From Mycolicibacterium chlorophenolicum (lineage in GTDB: Bacteria > Actinomycetota > Actinomycetes > Mycobacteriales > Mycobacteriaceae), in assembly GCF_001044235.1 (NCBI RefSeq), contig NZ_JYNL01000023.1, forward strand, positions 107,662 through 171,661: a stretch of 64,000 nt of DNA, written 5' to 3'. Position 1 is the stretch's first letter. Each line of letters starts with the position of its first letter. The translations under genes and the position numbers were made by a program. Of this stretch, positions 1 to 8,374 are shown piece by piece. Below the pieces are notes generated by a model that did no database searches, was not told where the DNA came from, and saw only the letters and a list, made by a program, of their open reading frames with translations.

Positions 1-465
1 CGGCCCGCGGTGTTCGCCGACATCGACCACACCCAGCCCTACCCGCACGGCGCCACCCACGCCTCGAACACCAAATGCTATTGCCGCCAACATCATCTGG
101 TGAAAACGTTCTGGGAAGGCTGGACCGACACCCAGACCGCCGACGGGACCGTGCGGGTCACCACCCCCACCGGACACACCTACACCACGAAACCGTTCTC
201 GTCGCTGCTGTTCCCGTCCTGGAACACCACCACCGGACCCCCACCACCATCGGGGACCACACCGCCGCGCCGCCCCGGGCGGTCCCTGATGATGCCCACC
301 CGAGGGCGCACCCGCGCCCAGAACCGCGCCGCCCGCATCACCCGCGAACGCGAACTCAACGCCCTCCAACGCCAACACGACCGCAACGCCAAACCTCAAC
401 CGCAGCAACACAACACCGCCATCACTCCGGAACCCGACTGCGGCGACGATCCGCCGCCCTTCTAG
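1..465 (+). CDS. HNH endonuclease domain protein, 13E12/DUF222 family (5' truncated by window edge)
   Basis: Only the C-terminal part is present; the frame is open from the first base, so the start lies outside the window. The visible part begins with the end of an HNH nuclease domain: a D-I-D-H motif, a Y-P segment, then K-C-Y-C-R-x-H-H and an aromatic K-T-F-W block. This is the hallmark of the mycobacterial 13E12 repeat family, which has DUF222 followed by HNH. The last ~75 residues are Pro/Arg/Gln-rich and low in complexity, as is usual in this family. Such proteins are often multi-copy in mycobacterial genomes; their biological role is not established. It converges on the DUF899 gene with a 2-bp gap. 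Confidence 0.8.
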   Translation, partial: RPAVFADIDHTQPYPHGATHASNTKCYCRQHHLVKTFWEGWTDTQTADGTVRVTTPTGHTYTTKPFSSLLFPSWNTTTGPPPPSGTTPPRRPGRSLMMPTRGRTRAQNRAARITRERELNALQRQHDRNAKPQPQQHNTAITPEPDCGDDPPPF

Positions 466-467
466 GA

Positions 468-1151
468 CTACGGGTACAGGTCGTGGTGCCGCCACCATTG
501 ATAAGGCGCCGTCTGGGGGTATCCCGGCGGCGAGTCCTCCCACGTCTCTTGGCGCCCCAGGGCGGTGATGTCGAGGAGGTTCCAGGTGTTGACGAACGCC
601 TCGTCGCCGCGGTTGTTGACGAAGTAGGTGCGGAAGATCTCGTCGGTATCCGAACCCGGCCGGCGGATGAACGCGTTGGTGCCATGCCACTCGTCGACGC
701 CGAAGTCGACGTCGAACATGCCGTCCTCGCTGGGAATCATGGTGTACCACGGGATGTTCCAGCCCATCGTCGCCTTGATTCGCGCGATGTCCGACTGCGG
801 GCCGCGGGACACGTAGACCAGCGTGGTGTCTCGGGCGTTCAGATGCGACAGGTCGCCGATGTGGTCGGCCATCAGCGAACACCCCACGCAGCCGTGGTCC
901 GGCCAGCCGCCGACCCCCGGATCCATGAACGCCCGGTACACGATCAACTGCCGACGCCCCGCGAACAGGTCGAGCAACGTGGCCTCGCCGTCGGGACCCT
1001 CGAATCGATAGGTCTTCTGCACCGGCGTCCACGGCATCCGTCGCCGCTTCGCCGCCAGTGCATCGCGGGCTCGCGTGAACTCCTTCTCCTCAACCAGCAT
1101 GTCGGCCAACGCCGTCTCCCACTCCTGCGCCGGCACGATGCGGGGCTCCAT
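468..1151 (-). CDS. DUF899 family thioredoxin-like protein
   Basis: A 227-residue protein of the DUF899 family (predicted thioredoxin-like fold, no established reaction). Typical features are the N-terminal W-x-x-A-x-x-x-L-L-x-x-E-K block, an F-x-G-x-x-Q-L-I-V-Y segment near residue 85, a G-C-x-x-C-S-type cysteine pair in the GCVGCS segment, and a C-terminal W-W-R-H-x-D ending. I chose ATG 1151 because it follows AAGGGAGA at a normal distance; an upstream in-frame TTG at 1169 would run into the operator. It is divergent from the ArsR/SRPBCC pair. The palindrome at 1171-1190 lies just upstream of its start, so it is probably repressed by that ArsR protein. Confidence 0.75.
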   Translation of the reverse strand: MEPRIVPAQEWETALADMLVEEKEFTRARDALAAKRRRMPWTPVQKTYRFEGPDGEATLLDLFAGRRQLIVYRAFMDPGVGGWPDHGCVGCSLMADHIGDLSHLNARDTTLVYVSRGPQSDIARIKATMGWNIPWYTMIPSEDGMFDVDFGVDEWHGTNAFIRRPGSDTDEIFRTYFVNNRGDEAFVNTWNLLDITALGRQETWEDSPPGYPQTAPYQWWRHHDLYP

Positions 1152-1170
1152 CGGTTCTCCCTTCGTCAAA

Positions 1171-1190
1171 GTTCAACACAACCGTTGAAC
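1171..1190. promoter_or_regulatory. Palindromic operator, probably for the adjacent ArsR regulator
   Basis: Perfect inverted repeat GTTCAAC-N6-GTTGAAC (7-6-7) in the 84-bp divergent region between DUF899 and ArsR. A degenerate copy with the same 6-bp spacer (GTCAAC at 1227-1232, GTTGAA at 1239-1244) covers the ArsR start codon. Binding by the ArsR protein is inferred from position and symmetry. Confidence 0.6.
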
Positions 1191-1222
1191 GTCGCGATCT
1201 TCAGGACACCACCCCGCGCCGC

Positions 1223-1228
1223 TATAGT
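1223..1228 (+). promoter_or_regulatory. -10 element of a probable leaderless arsR promoter
   Basis: TATAGT (TANNNT type) ends 7 nt before the ATG at 1236. This is the spacing of mycobacterial leaderless transcripts, where transcription starts at the A of ATG. It overlaps the degenerate second operator copy. Confidence 0.5.
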
Positions 1229-1235
1229 CAACAAG

Positions 1236-1568
1236 ATGGTTGAAGATTCGACGCTGGACCGGGCGTACGCCGCGCTCTCGGATCCGACCCGCCGGCGACT
1301 ACTGGAGGCGCTGCGCGACGGCGATGCACGCATCACCGACCTGGCCGCGCCGCTGCCCATGAGCTTCGCCGGCGTCTCCCGCCACGTCGGCGTGCTCGAA
1401 TCGGCCGGCCTGGTCCGCCGCGAGGTCCGCGGTCGCGAACACTGGCTGTCACTGCAACCCGACGGCCTGTCGTCCGCACGTCAATGGATCGACGAGCAGA
1501 GCGACTTCTGGTCCGCGCGCGCCGACGCCCTGTCCGAACGCCTCCGTCGTAAAGCCACGCCCCGATGA
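1236..1568 (+). CDS. ArsR-family winged-helix transcriptional regulator
   Basis: A 110-residue winged-helix repressor. The N-terminal A-L-S-D-P-T-R-R-x-L-L-E-A-L motif is the classic ArsR signature. The recognition-helix region S-F-A-G-V-S-R-H-V-x-V-L-E-x-A-G-L-V is near residues 43-60. No cysteine metal-binding motif is visible, so it belongs to the non-metal ArsR group usually paired with an SRPBCC gene. The frame stays open far upstream, but ATG 1236 fits: the homology starts there and a -10 hexamer sits 7 nt before it. Its stop overlaps the SRPBCC start (ATGA). Likely autoregulated through the flanking palindromes; the ligand is unknown. Confidence 0.85.
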   Translation: MVEDSTLDRAYAALSDPTRRRLLEALRDGDARITDLAAPLPMSFAGVSRHVGVLESAGLVRREVRGREHWLSLQPDGLSSARQWIDEQSDFWSARADALSERLRRKATPR

Positions 1569-1999
1569 CCGATCCCGTCGTGCGGGTGCGCCGCGTCCTG
1601 CCCGCCGTCCCCGAGGTGGTGTTCGACGAGTGGCTCGATCCCGAGGCCCTCGCCGAGTGGATGTGCCCACGGCCCTCGCGCTGCGTCGCCGTCACCGTCG
1701 AGGCGCACGTCGGCGGCCGCGTGCGCTTTGACGTCGACGACTCCGGCCGTCTCGTCCTGATCACCGGACAGTTCCTCGACATCGACCGCCCGCACCGGCT
1801 GCGCTTCACCTGGAGCCACTCCGGCTGGGCCGACCCGACCGCGACGAGCATCGTCGACGTGGCGTTCGAACCCCACGGCGCCGACGAGACGCTGATGTCG
1901 ATCGAACACTCCCTGCTGCCCGCGGAGGGGTTCGCCGACCACGACCACGGCTGGGCGGTCACCGCGGACCAATTGGTGACGGTGCTGTCCCGGCGCTAG
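1565..1999 (+). CDS. SRPBCC / AHSA1-type domain protein
   Basis: A 144-residue START-like (SRPBCC) protein with the usual pattern for AHSA1-type members: V-F-D-E-W-L-D-P-E-x-L-A-x-W-M near the N-terminus, G-G-x-x-R-F-D near residue 52, P-x-R-L-R-F-T-W near 78, and a C-terminal W-x-x-x-x-D-Q-L helix. These proteins have a hydrophobic ligand cavity; no reaction is known for this one. It overlaps arsR by 4 bp, so the pair is translationally coupled. Together with the divergent DUF899 gene it forms a common actinobacterial stress-type module. Confidence 0.8.
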   Translation: MTDPVVRVRRVLPAVPEVVFDEWLDPEALAEWMCPRPSRCVAVTVEAHVGGRVRFDVDDSGRLVLITGQFLDIDRPHRLRFTWSHSGWADPTATSIVDVAFEPHGADETLMSIEHSLLPAEGFADHDHGWAVTADQLVTVLSRR

Positions 2000-2095
2000 A
2001 CGGCGCACCCGCCAACTGGCGAAAGTTTCACTCACCGTGAGCAAATGCGCGCGCGGGGAAATGCGCGGCGCCGCTGTGCGTTAGACAGGAAGGTG

Positions 2096-2590
2096 ATGTC
2101 CGTGTCAGCCGTCGACGAGGTGCGGTTCGTGGCCGTCCACCAGGACGACCCGCTCGCCGCGCCGCTGATCGACGAACTCGCCGTCGAGTACGCCGAGCGC
2201 TACGGCGGCCTGCGTGACCGGGTGCATGCGTGGCTGCGCGGCTACCCGGCCGCCGAGTTCGAGCCGCCGGCCGGCGGTCTGCTGATCGGGCTCCTCGACG
2301 GACAACCCGTCACCGGCGGCGCCTTCCGCCGGTTCGACGCCGACACCGCCGAGCTGAAACGCATCTGGACCGACAGCCGGCACCGCCGTCGCGGCCTTGC
2401 CAAGACACTGGTCGCCCGCCTCGAAACCGAGATCGCCGCCCGCGGCTACCGCCGCGTGTACCTGACCACCGGCGACCGCCAACCCGAAGCCGAAGCGCTC
2501 TACCTGTCGATGGGCTACACCCGCCTCGACGAACCCCTGACCGCCGAGGGCGAGGTCTACCCCGTCGCGTTCCTGAAGGCACTGCCGTGA
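2096..2590 (+). CDS. GNAT-family N-acetyltransferase
   Basis: A 164-residue GNAT-fold protein. The acetyl-CoA binding motif A is visible as R-x-x-R-R-R-G-L-A-K near residues 96-104, preceded by an A-E-L-K-R-I-W strand and followed by Y-L-T-T-G-x-x-Q-P-E-A-x-x-L-Y, the usual GNAT C-terminal segment. The substrate cannot be read from sequence. AGGAAGG at 2087-2093 serves ATG 2096 or GTG 2102; the exact start is uncertain by two codons. The next gene starts inside its stop codon (GTGA), so the acetyltransferase and the luciferase-like enzyme are co-transcribed. Confidence 0.8.
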   Translation: MSVSAVDEVRFVAVHQDDPLAAPLIDELAVEYAERYGGLRDRVHAWLRGYPAAEFEPPAGGLLIGLLDGQPVTGGAFRRFDADTAELKRIWTDSRHRRRGLAKTLVARLETEIAARGYRRVYLTTGDRQPEAEALYLSMGYTRLDEPLTAEGEVYPVAFLKALP

Positions 2591-3690
2591 GCGTCCCGCT
2601 CTCCGTTCTCGACCTGTCGCCGATCCCCGAGGGCGCGGACGCCGCCGCCGCGCTGCGCAACACCGTCGACCTCGCTCGCCACGCCGAACAGTGGGGCTAC
2701 CAACGCTTTTGGGTGGCCGAGCACCACTTCGTCGACGTCGCCGGATCTGCCCCCGCCGTGCTCATCGGCCAGATCGCCGCCGCCACCGAACGCATCAGGG
2801 TCGGGGCGGCCGCCGTCCAACTCGCACACACCACGGCCGTCGCGGTCGTCGAGACGTTCGGCATGCTCGACGCCTTCTACCCCGGACGCATCGACCTGGG
2901 CGTCGGCCGGTCGGGTCAGCGCCGGCGCGAGGCACTCCAGGCCGCGCCCCCGGCCCCGGAGCCGCACTCCTGGCGTGACGTCGACGGCGTCGTCGTCCCG
3001 CCACCCTTCGACGTCAGCGTGATGATGCGCAATCCCGTTCTGCGCGTGCGGATGTCGCAGCTCCAGCAACCCGAGGCCGTCGCGCCCGACTTCGGCGTGC
3101 AGGTCGAGGAGATCCTGGCGATGCTGCGCGGCGACCACCGCGTCGACGACATCCCGATCCAGCCCCGGCCCGGCACCGGCGCCGCCCTCACCCCGTGGGT
3201 GTTCGGCAGCAGCGCCGGAAGCAGCGCCCAGGTCGCCGGCGCCCACCGGCTGCCGTTCGTCGCGAGCTACCACATCACTCCGGCCACGGCGCTCGACGCC
3301 GTCGACGCCTACCGCGCCGCGTTCCGGCCGTCGGCCCACCTGTCCGAGCCGTACGTCGTGGTGTCCGCCGACGTCGTCGTCGCCGACGACAGCGCGTCGG
3401 CGGCCCACCTGGCGTCCAGCTACGGACACTGGGTGCACGCGATCCGGGCCGGCGACGGCGCCGTGCCCTACCCGGACCCCGACGGGGTCGCCCCGCTGTC
3501 CGAGGACCAGCGCGCCGTCGTCGCCGACCGCCTCGCCACCCAGTTCGTCGGCGACCCCGACGAGGTCGCGCACGGCCTCGACAGGCTGCAGCGCGCGACC
3601 GGTGCGGACGAACTCGTGATCACCTCGATGACCCACCGGCACTGCGACCGGCTCCGATCGCACCGTCTGCTCGCGCAGCGGTGGCGATAG
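2587..3690 (+). CDS. Luciferase-like (LLM class) flavin/F420-dependent oxidoreductase
   Basis: A 367-residue member of the bacterial luciferase-like TIM-barrel family. It has L-S-V-L-D-L-S-P-I-P near the N-terminus, W-V-A-E-H-H at about residue 40, a V-G-A-A-A-V-Q-L segment, and P-G-R-I-D-L-G-V-G-R near residue 100, the motif that marks the MsnO8-type group. Such enzymes use FMNH2 or, in mycobacteria, often F420; which one applies here is not visible. The frame is open upstream through the GNAT gene, but homology and the GTGA overlap fix the start at GTG 2587. Confidence 0.8.
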   Translation: MSVPLSVLDLSPIPEGADAAAALRNTVDLARHAEQWGYQRFWVAEHHFVDVAGSAPAVLIGQIAAATERIRVGAAAVQLAHTTAVAVVETFGMLDAFYPGRIDLGVGRSGQRRREALQAAPPAPEPHSWRDVDGVVVPPPFDVSVMMRNPVLRVRMSQLQQPEAVAPDFGVQVEEILAMLRGDHRVDDIPIQPRPGTGAALTPWVFGSSAGSSAQVAGAHRLPFVASYHITPATALDAVDAYRAAFRPSAHLSEPYVVVSADVVVADDSASAAHLASSYGHWVHAIRAGDGAVPYPDPDGVAPLSEDQRAVVADRLATQFVGDPDEVAHGLDRLQRATGADELVITSMTHRHCDRLRSHRLLAQRWR

Positions 3691-3700
3691 GCTTGCCGAT

Positions 3701-3991
3701 GTGTCGCAGGCGACCGTGGGATGGTTGATGCTGGCCGCTGCCGCATTGATCTTCGGCCTCGGCGGCCTGTCCCGCGTCTTCATCGGCCGCCGCCGCTACA
3801 CCAAGGGCGTCCGCCGGCTCGTACACGCGTTCCGCCGCACCGGCATCGCCCGGGTGCTGTTCGGCCGCTTCGACGACGACGTGCTCAACGACGACGAACT
3901 CGACACGATGATCCTGATGCCCTCGATCGTCGTGGCCTGCGGGCTGGCCCTGACCGCGATCTTCCTGCTGGGCTACGACACCCTCGTCTGA
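3701..3991 (+). CDS. Small membrane protein, two predicted TM segments
   Basis: A 96-residue protein not recognised as a named family. It has a hydrophobic N-terminal helix (about residues 7-24), a basic stretch (R-R-R-Y-x-x-G-V-R-R around 30-40), an acidic patch with several consecutive Asp residues, and a second hydrophobic helix (about 70-90) near the C-terminus. The GTG start lies 10 bp after the luciferase-like gene, so co-transcription is likely. Its 3' end overlaps the convergent hydrolase gene by 19 bp. No function is proposed. Confidence 0.6.
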   Translation: MSQATVGWLMLAAAALIFGLGGLSRVFIGRRRYTKGVRRLVHAFRRTGIARVLFGRFDDDVLNDDELDTMILMPSIVVACGLALTAIFLLGYDTLV

Positions 3992-4713
3992 GCCGCCCGG
4001 GCGGCCTCGGCCACCCGGCCACGCCAGAGCGGCCCGTGCCCGGGCAGCATCACCTCGGCCTCGACGGCCGCCAGGGTGTCCAGGCTGCGCCGGCACGCGT
4101 CCTCGTCGTTGTTGAAGATCGACGGCAGCAGCTGCGGCCCGGGCCGCGGTGCCACGGGATGGTCGGTGATCAACGCGTCCCCGCTGACGAGCACCCCGTC
4201 CACCAGATAGGAGCAGTGCCCGCCCGTGTGCCCCGGCGTGGCGATCGCCTGCGGCGCCCCGGGCAGCCCCGCGGCGACCTCGTCGGTCAGGGCCTGCGCG
4301 GTCGGGATGCCCTCGTGGGTGAGCGCGCCCTTGCGCGTGATCGCCAGCGACCATTTCAGGTACTTCGGCTGCCACGCGCGACCGATGATGTCGTGCGGGG
4401 AGGCCTGTTCGAGGTATTCGCGCCGAGAATGGCGCACCTCGGTGCCGTGGCAGTACACCGGGGTTCCGTGCGCCTGCGCGAACCAGATCGCCGTGCCCAG
4501 GTGGTCGATGTGCGCGTGGGTCAACAGGATCGCCCGCACGTCGGCCGGGCCGAAGCCCAGCCGGCCCAGCGACCAGAGCACGTCCTCGCGGCTGCCGGGG
4601 AAGCCGGCGTCGATCAGCGCCGGCCCGTTGTCGTCGGCGACGATCGTCCAGTTGACGAGATCGGTCTCGACGAAGTGGACGCGGTCGGTGACGGCCGTGA
4701 CTACCGGTGGCAT
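3973..4713 (-). CDS. Metallo-beta-lactamase-fold hydrolase (Rv0406c-like)
   Basis: A 246-residue MBL-fold protein. The metal-binding motif T-H-A-H-I-D-H is at residues 65-71, followed by T-P-G-H-T-G-G-H (H162), S-G-D-A-L (D179) and a late L-P-G-H-G-P histidine. These give a complete di-metal site, probably zinc. The substrate is unknown; glyoxalase-II-like or lactonase activity is possible. The position directly divergent from fgd matches M. tuberculosis, where Rv0406c lies next to Rv0407/fgd1, so this is probably the orthologue. Only 23 bp separate the two start codons, so their promoters overlap. Confidence 0.85.
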   Translation of the reverse strand: MPPVVTAVTDRVHFVETDLVNWTIVADDNGPALIDAGFPGSREDVLWSLGRLGFGPADVRAILLTHAHIDHLGTAIWFAQAHGTPVYCHGTEVRHSRREYLEQASPHDIIGRAWQPKYLKWSLAITRKGALTHEGIPTAQALTDEVAAGLPGAPQAIATPGHTGGHCSYLVDGVLVSGDALITDHPVAPRPGPQLLPSIFNNDEDACRRSLDTLAAVEAEVMLPGHGPLWRGRVAEAARAAQTRVS

Positions 4714-4736
4714 CAGGCGAGTGTAGAAACATAGGT

Positions 4737-5747
4737 ATGGCTGAACTGAAACTGGGCTACAAGGCGTCGGCGGAGCAGTTCGCGCCCCGTGAACTCGTCG
4801 AACTGGCGGTGCTGGCCGAGGAACACGGCATGGACAGCGCGACGGTCAGCGACCACTTCCAGCCCTGGCGCCACGAGGGCGGGCACGCGCCGTTCTCGCT
4901 GGCGTGGATGACCGCGGTCGGCGAGCGCACCGAGCGGTTGGTGCTCGGCACCTCGGTGCTCACCCCGACGTTCCGCTACAACCCGGCCGTCATCGCGCAG
5001 GCCTTCGCGACGATGGGCTGCCTCTACCCCGACCGCATCTTCCTCGGCGTCGGCACCGGCGAGGCGCTCAACGAGATCGCCACCGGTTACGAGGGGGAGT
5101 GGCCGGAGTTCAAGGAGCGCTACGCGCGGTTGCGCGAATCGGTCCGGCTGATGCGCGAGCTGTGGCTCGGTGACCGCGTGGACTTCGACGGCGAGTACTA
5201 CAAGACCAAGGGCGCCTCGATCTACGACGTGCCCGAGGGCGGCATCCCTATCTACATCGCCGCCGGCGGCCCGCAGGTCGCCAAGTACGCCGGTCGCGCC
5301 GGCGACGGCTTCATCTGCACCTCGGGCAAGGGCGAGGAGCTGTACAAGGACAAGCTGATCCCGGCGATGCGCGAAGGCGCCGAGGCGGCGGGCAAGAACC
5401 CCGACGACGTCGACCGCATGATCGAGATCAAGATCTCCTACGACACCGATCCCGAGCTCGCGCTGGAGAACACCCGGTTCTGGGCGCCGCTGTCGCTGAC
5501 CGCGGAGCAGAAGCATTCGATCGACGATCCGATGGAGATGGAGAAGGCGGCCGACGAACTGCCCATCGAGCAGGTCGCCAAGCGCTGGATCGTCGCCTCC
5601 GATCCCGACGAGGCAGTCGAGAAGGTCAAAGACTACGTGGGCTGGGGGCTGAACCACCTGGTCTTCCACGCTCCCGGCCACGACCAGAAGCGCTTCCTCG
5701 AGCTGTTCCAGCGCGACCTCGAACCGCGGTTGCGGCGCCTGGCCTGA
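4737..5747 (+). CDS. fgd: F420-dependent glucose-6-phosphate dehydrogenase
   Basis: A 336-residue protein, the same length as M. tuberculosis Fgd1. It oxidises glucose 6-phosphate to 6-phosphogluconolactone and reduces coenzyme F420, supplying F420H2 in the cytoplasm. Catalytic D39, H40 and W44 are present at exactly the published numbering (V-S-D-H-F-Q-P-W), followed by the luciferase-like TIM-barrel motifs [11 protein letters not shown] and A-G-G-P-Q-V-A. The ATG at 4737 gives the family N-terminus M-A-E-L-K-L-G-Y-K; an in-frame start 30 bp upstream would add non-conserved residues. In M. tuberculosis pta follows directly; here about 7.5 kb intervene. Confidence 0.97.
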   Translation: MAELKLGYKASAEQFAPRELVELAVLAEEHGMDSATVSDHFQPWRHEGGHAPFSLAWMTAVGERTERLVLGTSVLTPTFRYNPAVIAQAFATMGCLYPDRIFLGVGTGEALNEIATGYEGEWPEFKERYARLRESVRLMRELWLGDRVDFDGEYYKTKGASIYDVPEGGIPIYIAAGGPQVAKYAGRAGDGFICTSGKGEELYKDKLIPAMREGAEAAGKNPDDVDRMIEIKISYDTDPELALENTRFWAPLSLTAEQKHSIDDPMEMEKAADELPIEQVAKRWIVASDPDEAVEKVKDYVGWGLNHLVFHAPGHDQKRFLELFQRDLEPRLRRLA

Positions 5748-5766
5748 CGCCCCCGATACCCGCGAG

Positions 5767-6732
5767 ATGATCCGCATTCTCGCGACGGTGCTCGGCCTTC
5801 TCGGGCTCGCCGCCGCGCTGGTGGGCCTCGGTGTCCGTCATGTGCCGCTGACGGCGCAGCCGGTGCTGATCGTCGCCGCGGCCGCCCCCTATCTGGTGCT
5901 GGCGGCCCCGGTCGCGGCGGTGCTGCTGCTCCTCGGCCGGCGCTGGCTGCTGGTCCTGGTCGCGGTGGCGGTCACCGTCGCGGGGGTGCTGGTGTACCTG
6001 CCGCGCTACCAGGTTCCCGGCGCTGCCGAGGTCCGGTCGGTCGAGGTCCGGGTGCTGACCACCAATCTCGGTATGGGCCAGGCAAATTCGCAGGCGTTCG
6101 TGGCGCTGGCGCGCGACGCCGCAGACATCGTCGCGGTGCAGGAGATGACCCAGCAGGCCGCCGACGGGCTGTCGGAGGCGGGGATGGACGCGGCGTTCCC
6201 GTACCGGGTGATCGCGCCTGCGGCGCTGGCGTCGGGCATCGGGATCTGGAGCCGGCACCCGATCGTCAACTCCGGGCGCATCGACGGGTACGCCCTGCCG
6301 ATGATCGGCACCCGGATCCGGATCCCCGGCGTCGTCGTGGACACCACGGTGCTCTCGGTGCATCTCGCCGCGCCGTGGCCTCAGCCGATGGATCATTGGC
6401 GGGCCGACATCGGGCGGCTGCCCGGCACGTTGGACGAGGTGGGCCGGGCGGCCGGAGCAGGTGCGGTGATCGTCGCCGGCGATTTCAACGCGACTGCCGA
6501 CATGGCACCGTTCCGAGCGCTGCTCGACGGCGGCTACACCGACACCGTCGCCGGCGCGGGTCTTGCACGCACCTACCCGTCGCGTGGAATGTGGTTGCCG
6601 CTCATCGGGATCGATCACATCCTGGTCAAGAACGCCGACGCCGCCTCGGCGCGGACGGTGTCGGTGCCCGGCGCCGACCACCGCGGCCTGCTGGCCACCC
6701 TGCGGCTGCCGGTCGACATGACGGCGAGCTGA
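5767..6732 (+). CDS. Membrane-anchored endonuclease/exonuclease/phosphatase (EEP) family protein
   Basis: A 321-residue protein with three predicted N-terminal transmembrane helices (about residues 3-23, 32-55, 60-78) followed by an extracytoplasmic EEP domain. EEP signatures visible are L-T-T-N-L-G near residue 98, V-Q-E-M (metal-binding Glu) near 120, V-A-G-D-F-N-A-T near 236, I-D-H-I-L near 281 and a terminal G-A-D-H-R-G-L. Membrane-tethered EEP proteins of this layout may act as phosphodiesterases on lipids or nucleic acids outside the cell; the substrate here is unknown. It lies 19 bp after fgd and converges on the polysaccharide operon with a 10-bp gap. Confidence 0.75.
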   Translation: MIRILATVLGLLGLAAALVGLGVRHVPLTAQPVLIVAAAAPYLVLAAPVAAVLLLLGRRWLLVLVAVAVTVAGVLVYLPRYQVPGAAEVRSVEVRVLTTNLGMGQANSQAFVALARDAADIVAVQEMTQQAADGLSEAGMDAAFPYRVIAPAALASGIGIWSRHPIVNSGRIDGYALPMIGTRIRIPGVVVDTTVLSVHLAAPWPQPMDHWRADIGRLPGTLDEVGRAAGAGAVIVAGDFNATADMAPFRALLDGGYTDTVAGAGLARTYPSRGMWLPLIGIDHILVKNADAASARTVSVPGADHRGLLATLRLPVDMTAS

Positions 6733-6742
6733 CGCGACCAGA

Positions 6743-8374
6743 TCAGCCGCCCGCCTGCCGGAGGGTCGCCGACGGCGGCGGCGCGGGCCTGCCGGTGGTC
6801 CGGTACACCCGGAACATCTCGTCGGGGGTGGGACCGTCGGCCGAGAGGGTGACGGCCGCGATGTCGGCGCCGTCGGCCCACAGCTCCGGATAGCGGCGAT
6901 TGATCGCGTCGGGGACGTTGCGCTCGGGGTTGGTGGCGACGATGTAGCGGATCCCGAAGTCCCACGGGCGGTTCAGCGCGGCGACGAAGTCGTAGTCGCT
7001 GGTGATGACGAACTGCTTCGGACGCTCGGATGACAGCCAGATGCCCCACGTGAGGAACGTGTCCATTAGCACCGACCCCTCGGGCAGGTTCTTGGCGTCG
7101 AACCACTGCGCCAGCCGGCGCTCGCTGATCAACCGGCGCCGGGCCGGGTCCTCGCCCGGGGGATGGGCGAGCGGATCGACCAGCGAGACCAGGCCGGCCT
7201 CCAGCTGTCCGTAGGCGATGTCCTGATCGACGATCAACGGCGTGGTGACCGGGATCGCCACCACCATGGACGCCGTCACCAGGGTGGCGGCAACCGCCCG
7301 CGTCGCCGTCTGCGTCTGCCAGCAGGACAGCCCGACGCAGATCACCAGCGGGATGGCCAGCAGGTAGAACCGGAACCACCCGAACGTCATCGATTGATGT
7401 TGTGCCACAGCGGCGAAGGCCAGCGTGGCGCCGAACACGACGACCGGTACCAGCGGCACGGCGCGCCGTCGGGTGGCCGCGACCACCACGGCCGCGGCGA
7501 TCGCCACCCCGGTCAGCGGCTGCATGCCGAACAGACGGGCCGCGACCACCGGCCACTGAGCCCCGGCGTCGCCGGTGCCGCGCGCCAACCGGCCGGCCAC
7601 CTGACTGGCATTGCCGTACTGCGACGACAGCGTGGCGAAGAACTCGTCGTTGATGATCCAGCCGGTCACCGCCCACACGAAGAACGCGGTGACGACGGGG
7701 AACGCGACGATGACGACGTCGATCGCGGTGGCTGACCAGCGCACCTCGCGCGCGGAGCGCCGCCACGTCAGCACGGCGACCAACCCGACGGCGGCCGCGG
7801 CCGCCGGGATGACCTCGTAGCGGGCGAGATACCCGACGCCCAGGGCGATTCCGGCCCATGCGAGATCACCGACCCACCGCGTGGCGCACCATCGCATCAG
7901 GAAGCGCACGCACCACAGCAGGCAGAACATCTGCGCGGCCTCACTGAGCCCCGAGGCGCCGTAGAGGGCGATCATCGGGTGCAGCGCGAACGCGCCGACC
8001 GCGATCCGGCGCCACAGCGCCGGGACGGCGAGGTCGAACGCGATGCGCCGCACCATCAGCGCCGCACCCGACATGAACAGTGCGCTCTGCACGACGCCGG
8101 CCAACCCCGCGGACTTCAGTAGCGACAGCGCGGGCAGTTGACTCAGCCACACCAGCGGGATCTCGACCAGGCTGGGCAACGGATTCCACACGAATCCGAT
8201 CGCCGACAGGTGCGGATCGCGCGACTGCAGCGCGAAGCCGGCGTTGGCGACCCGGTTGGGGGCGTCGGGCTCGAAGATGTTGTACCGCAACACCAGGACC
8301 GTGCCGAGGACGAAGTAGGCCAGGCTCAGCGACCAGAACAGCGCGACGCCGGGCCACCGCCGCGCCGGGTTCAC
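6743..8374 (-). CDS. Polytopic membrane protein, GT-C glycosyltransferase-like
   Basis: A 543-residue integral membrane protein with roughly ten hydrophobic helices and a C-terminal soluble tail of about 130 residues. The arrangement resembles GT-C (PMT/ArnT-like) transferases: an acidic D-P-H segment followed by W-N-P-L-P in the first extracytoplasmic loop, then repeated TM helices. GT-C enzymes use polyprenyl-phosphate sugars; whether this one is active is not visible. The GTG start at 8374 overlaps the stop of the BcsB-like gene (GTGA), and the protein begins V-N-P-A-R-R-W-P just before the first helix. It is the last gene of the minus-strand operon 13140-6743. Confidence 0.6.
   Translation of the reverse strand: MNPARRWPGVALFWSLSLAYFVLGTVLVLRYNIFEPDAPNRVANAGFALQSRDPHLSAIGFVWNPLPSLVEIPLVWLSQLPALSLLKSAGLAGVVQSALFMSGAALMVRRIAFDLAVPALWRRIAVGAFALHPMIALYGASGLSEAAQMFCLLWCVRFLMRWCATRWVGDLAWAGIALGVGYLARYEVIPAAAAAVGLVAVLTWRRSAREVRWSATAIDVVIVAFPVVTAFFVWAVTGWIINDEFFATLSSQYGNASQVAGRLARGTGDAGAQWPVVAARLFGMQPLTGVAIAAAVVVAATRRRAVPLVPVVVFGATLAFAAVAQHQSMTFGWFRFYLLAIPLVICVGLSCWQTQTATRAVAATLVTASMVVAIPVTTPLIVDQDIAYGQLEAGLVSLVDPLAHPPGEDPARRRLISERRLAQWFDAKNLPEGSVLMDTFLTWGIWLSSERPKQFVITSDYDFVAALNRPWDFGIRYIVATNPERNVPDAINRRYPELWADGADIAAVTLSADGPTPDEMFRVYRTTGRPAPPPSATLRQAGG

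Noticed and set aside
75..1568. Long plus-strand frame upstream of arsR
   Set aside because: It is antisense to DUF899, Arg/Pro-rich and unlike any protein; ArsR homology begins only at 1236.
2230..3690. 486-codon frame with the luciferase-like enzyme at its end
   Set aside because: The first 119 codons are a shadow of the GNAT gene; the real start is GTG 2587.
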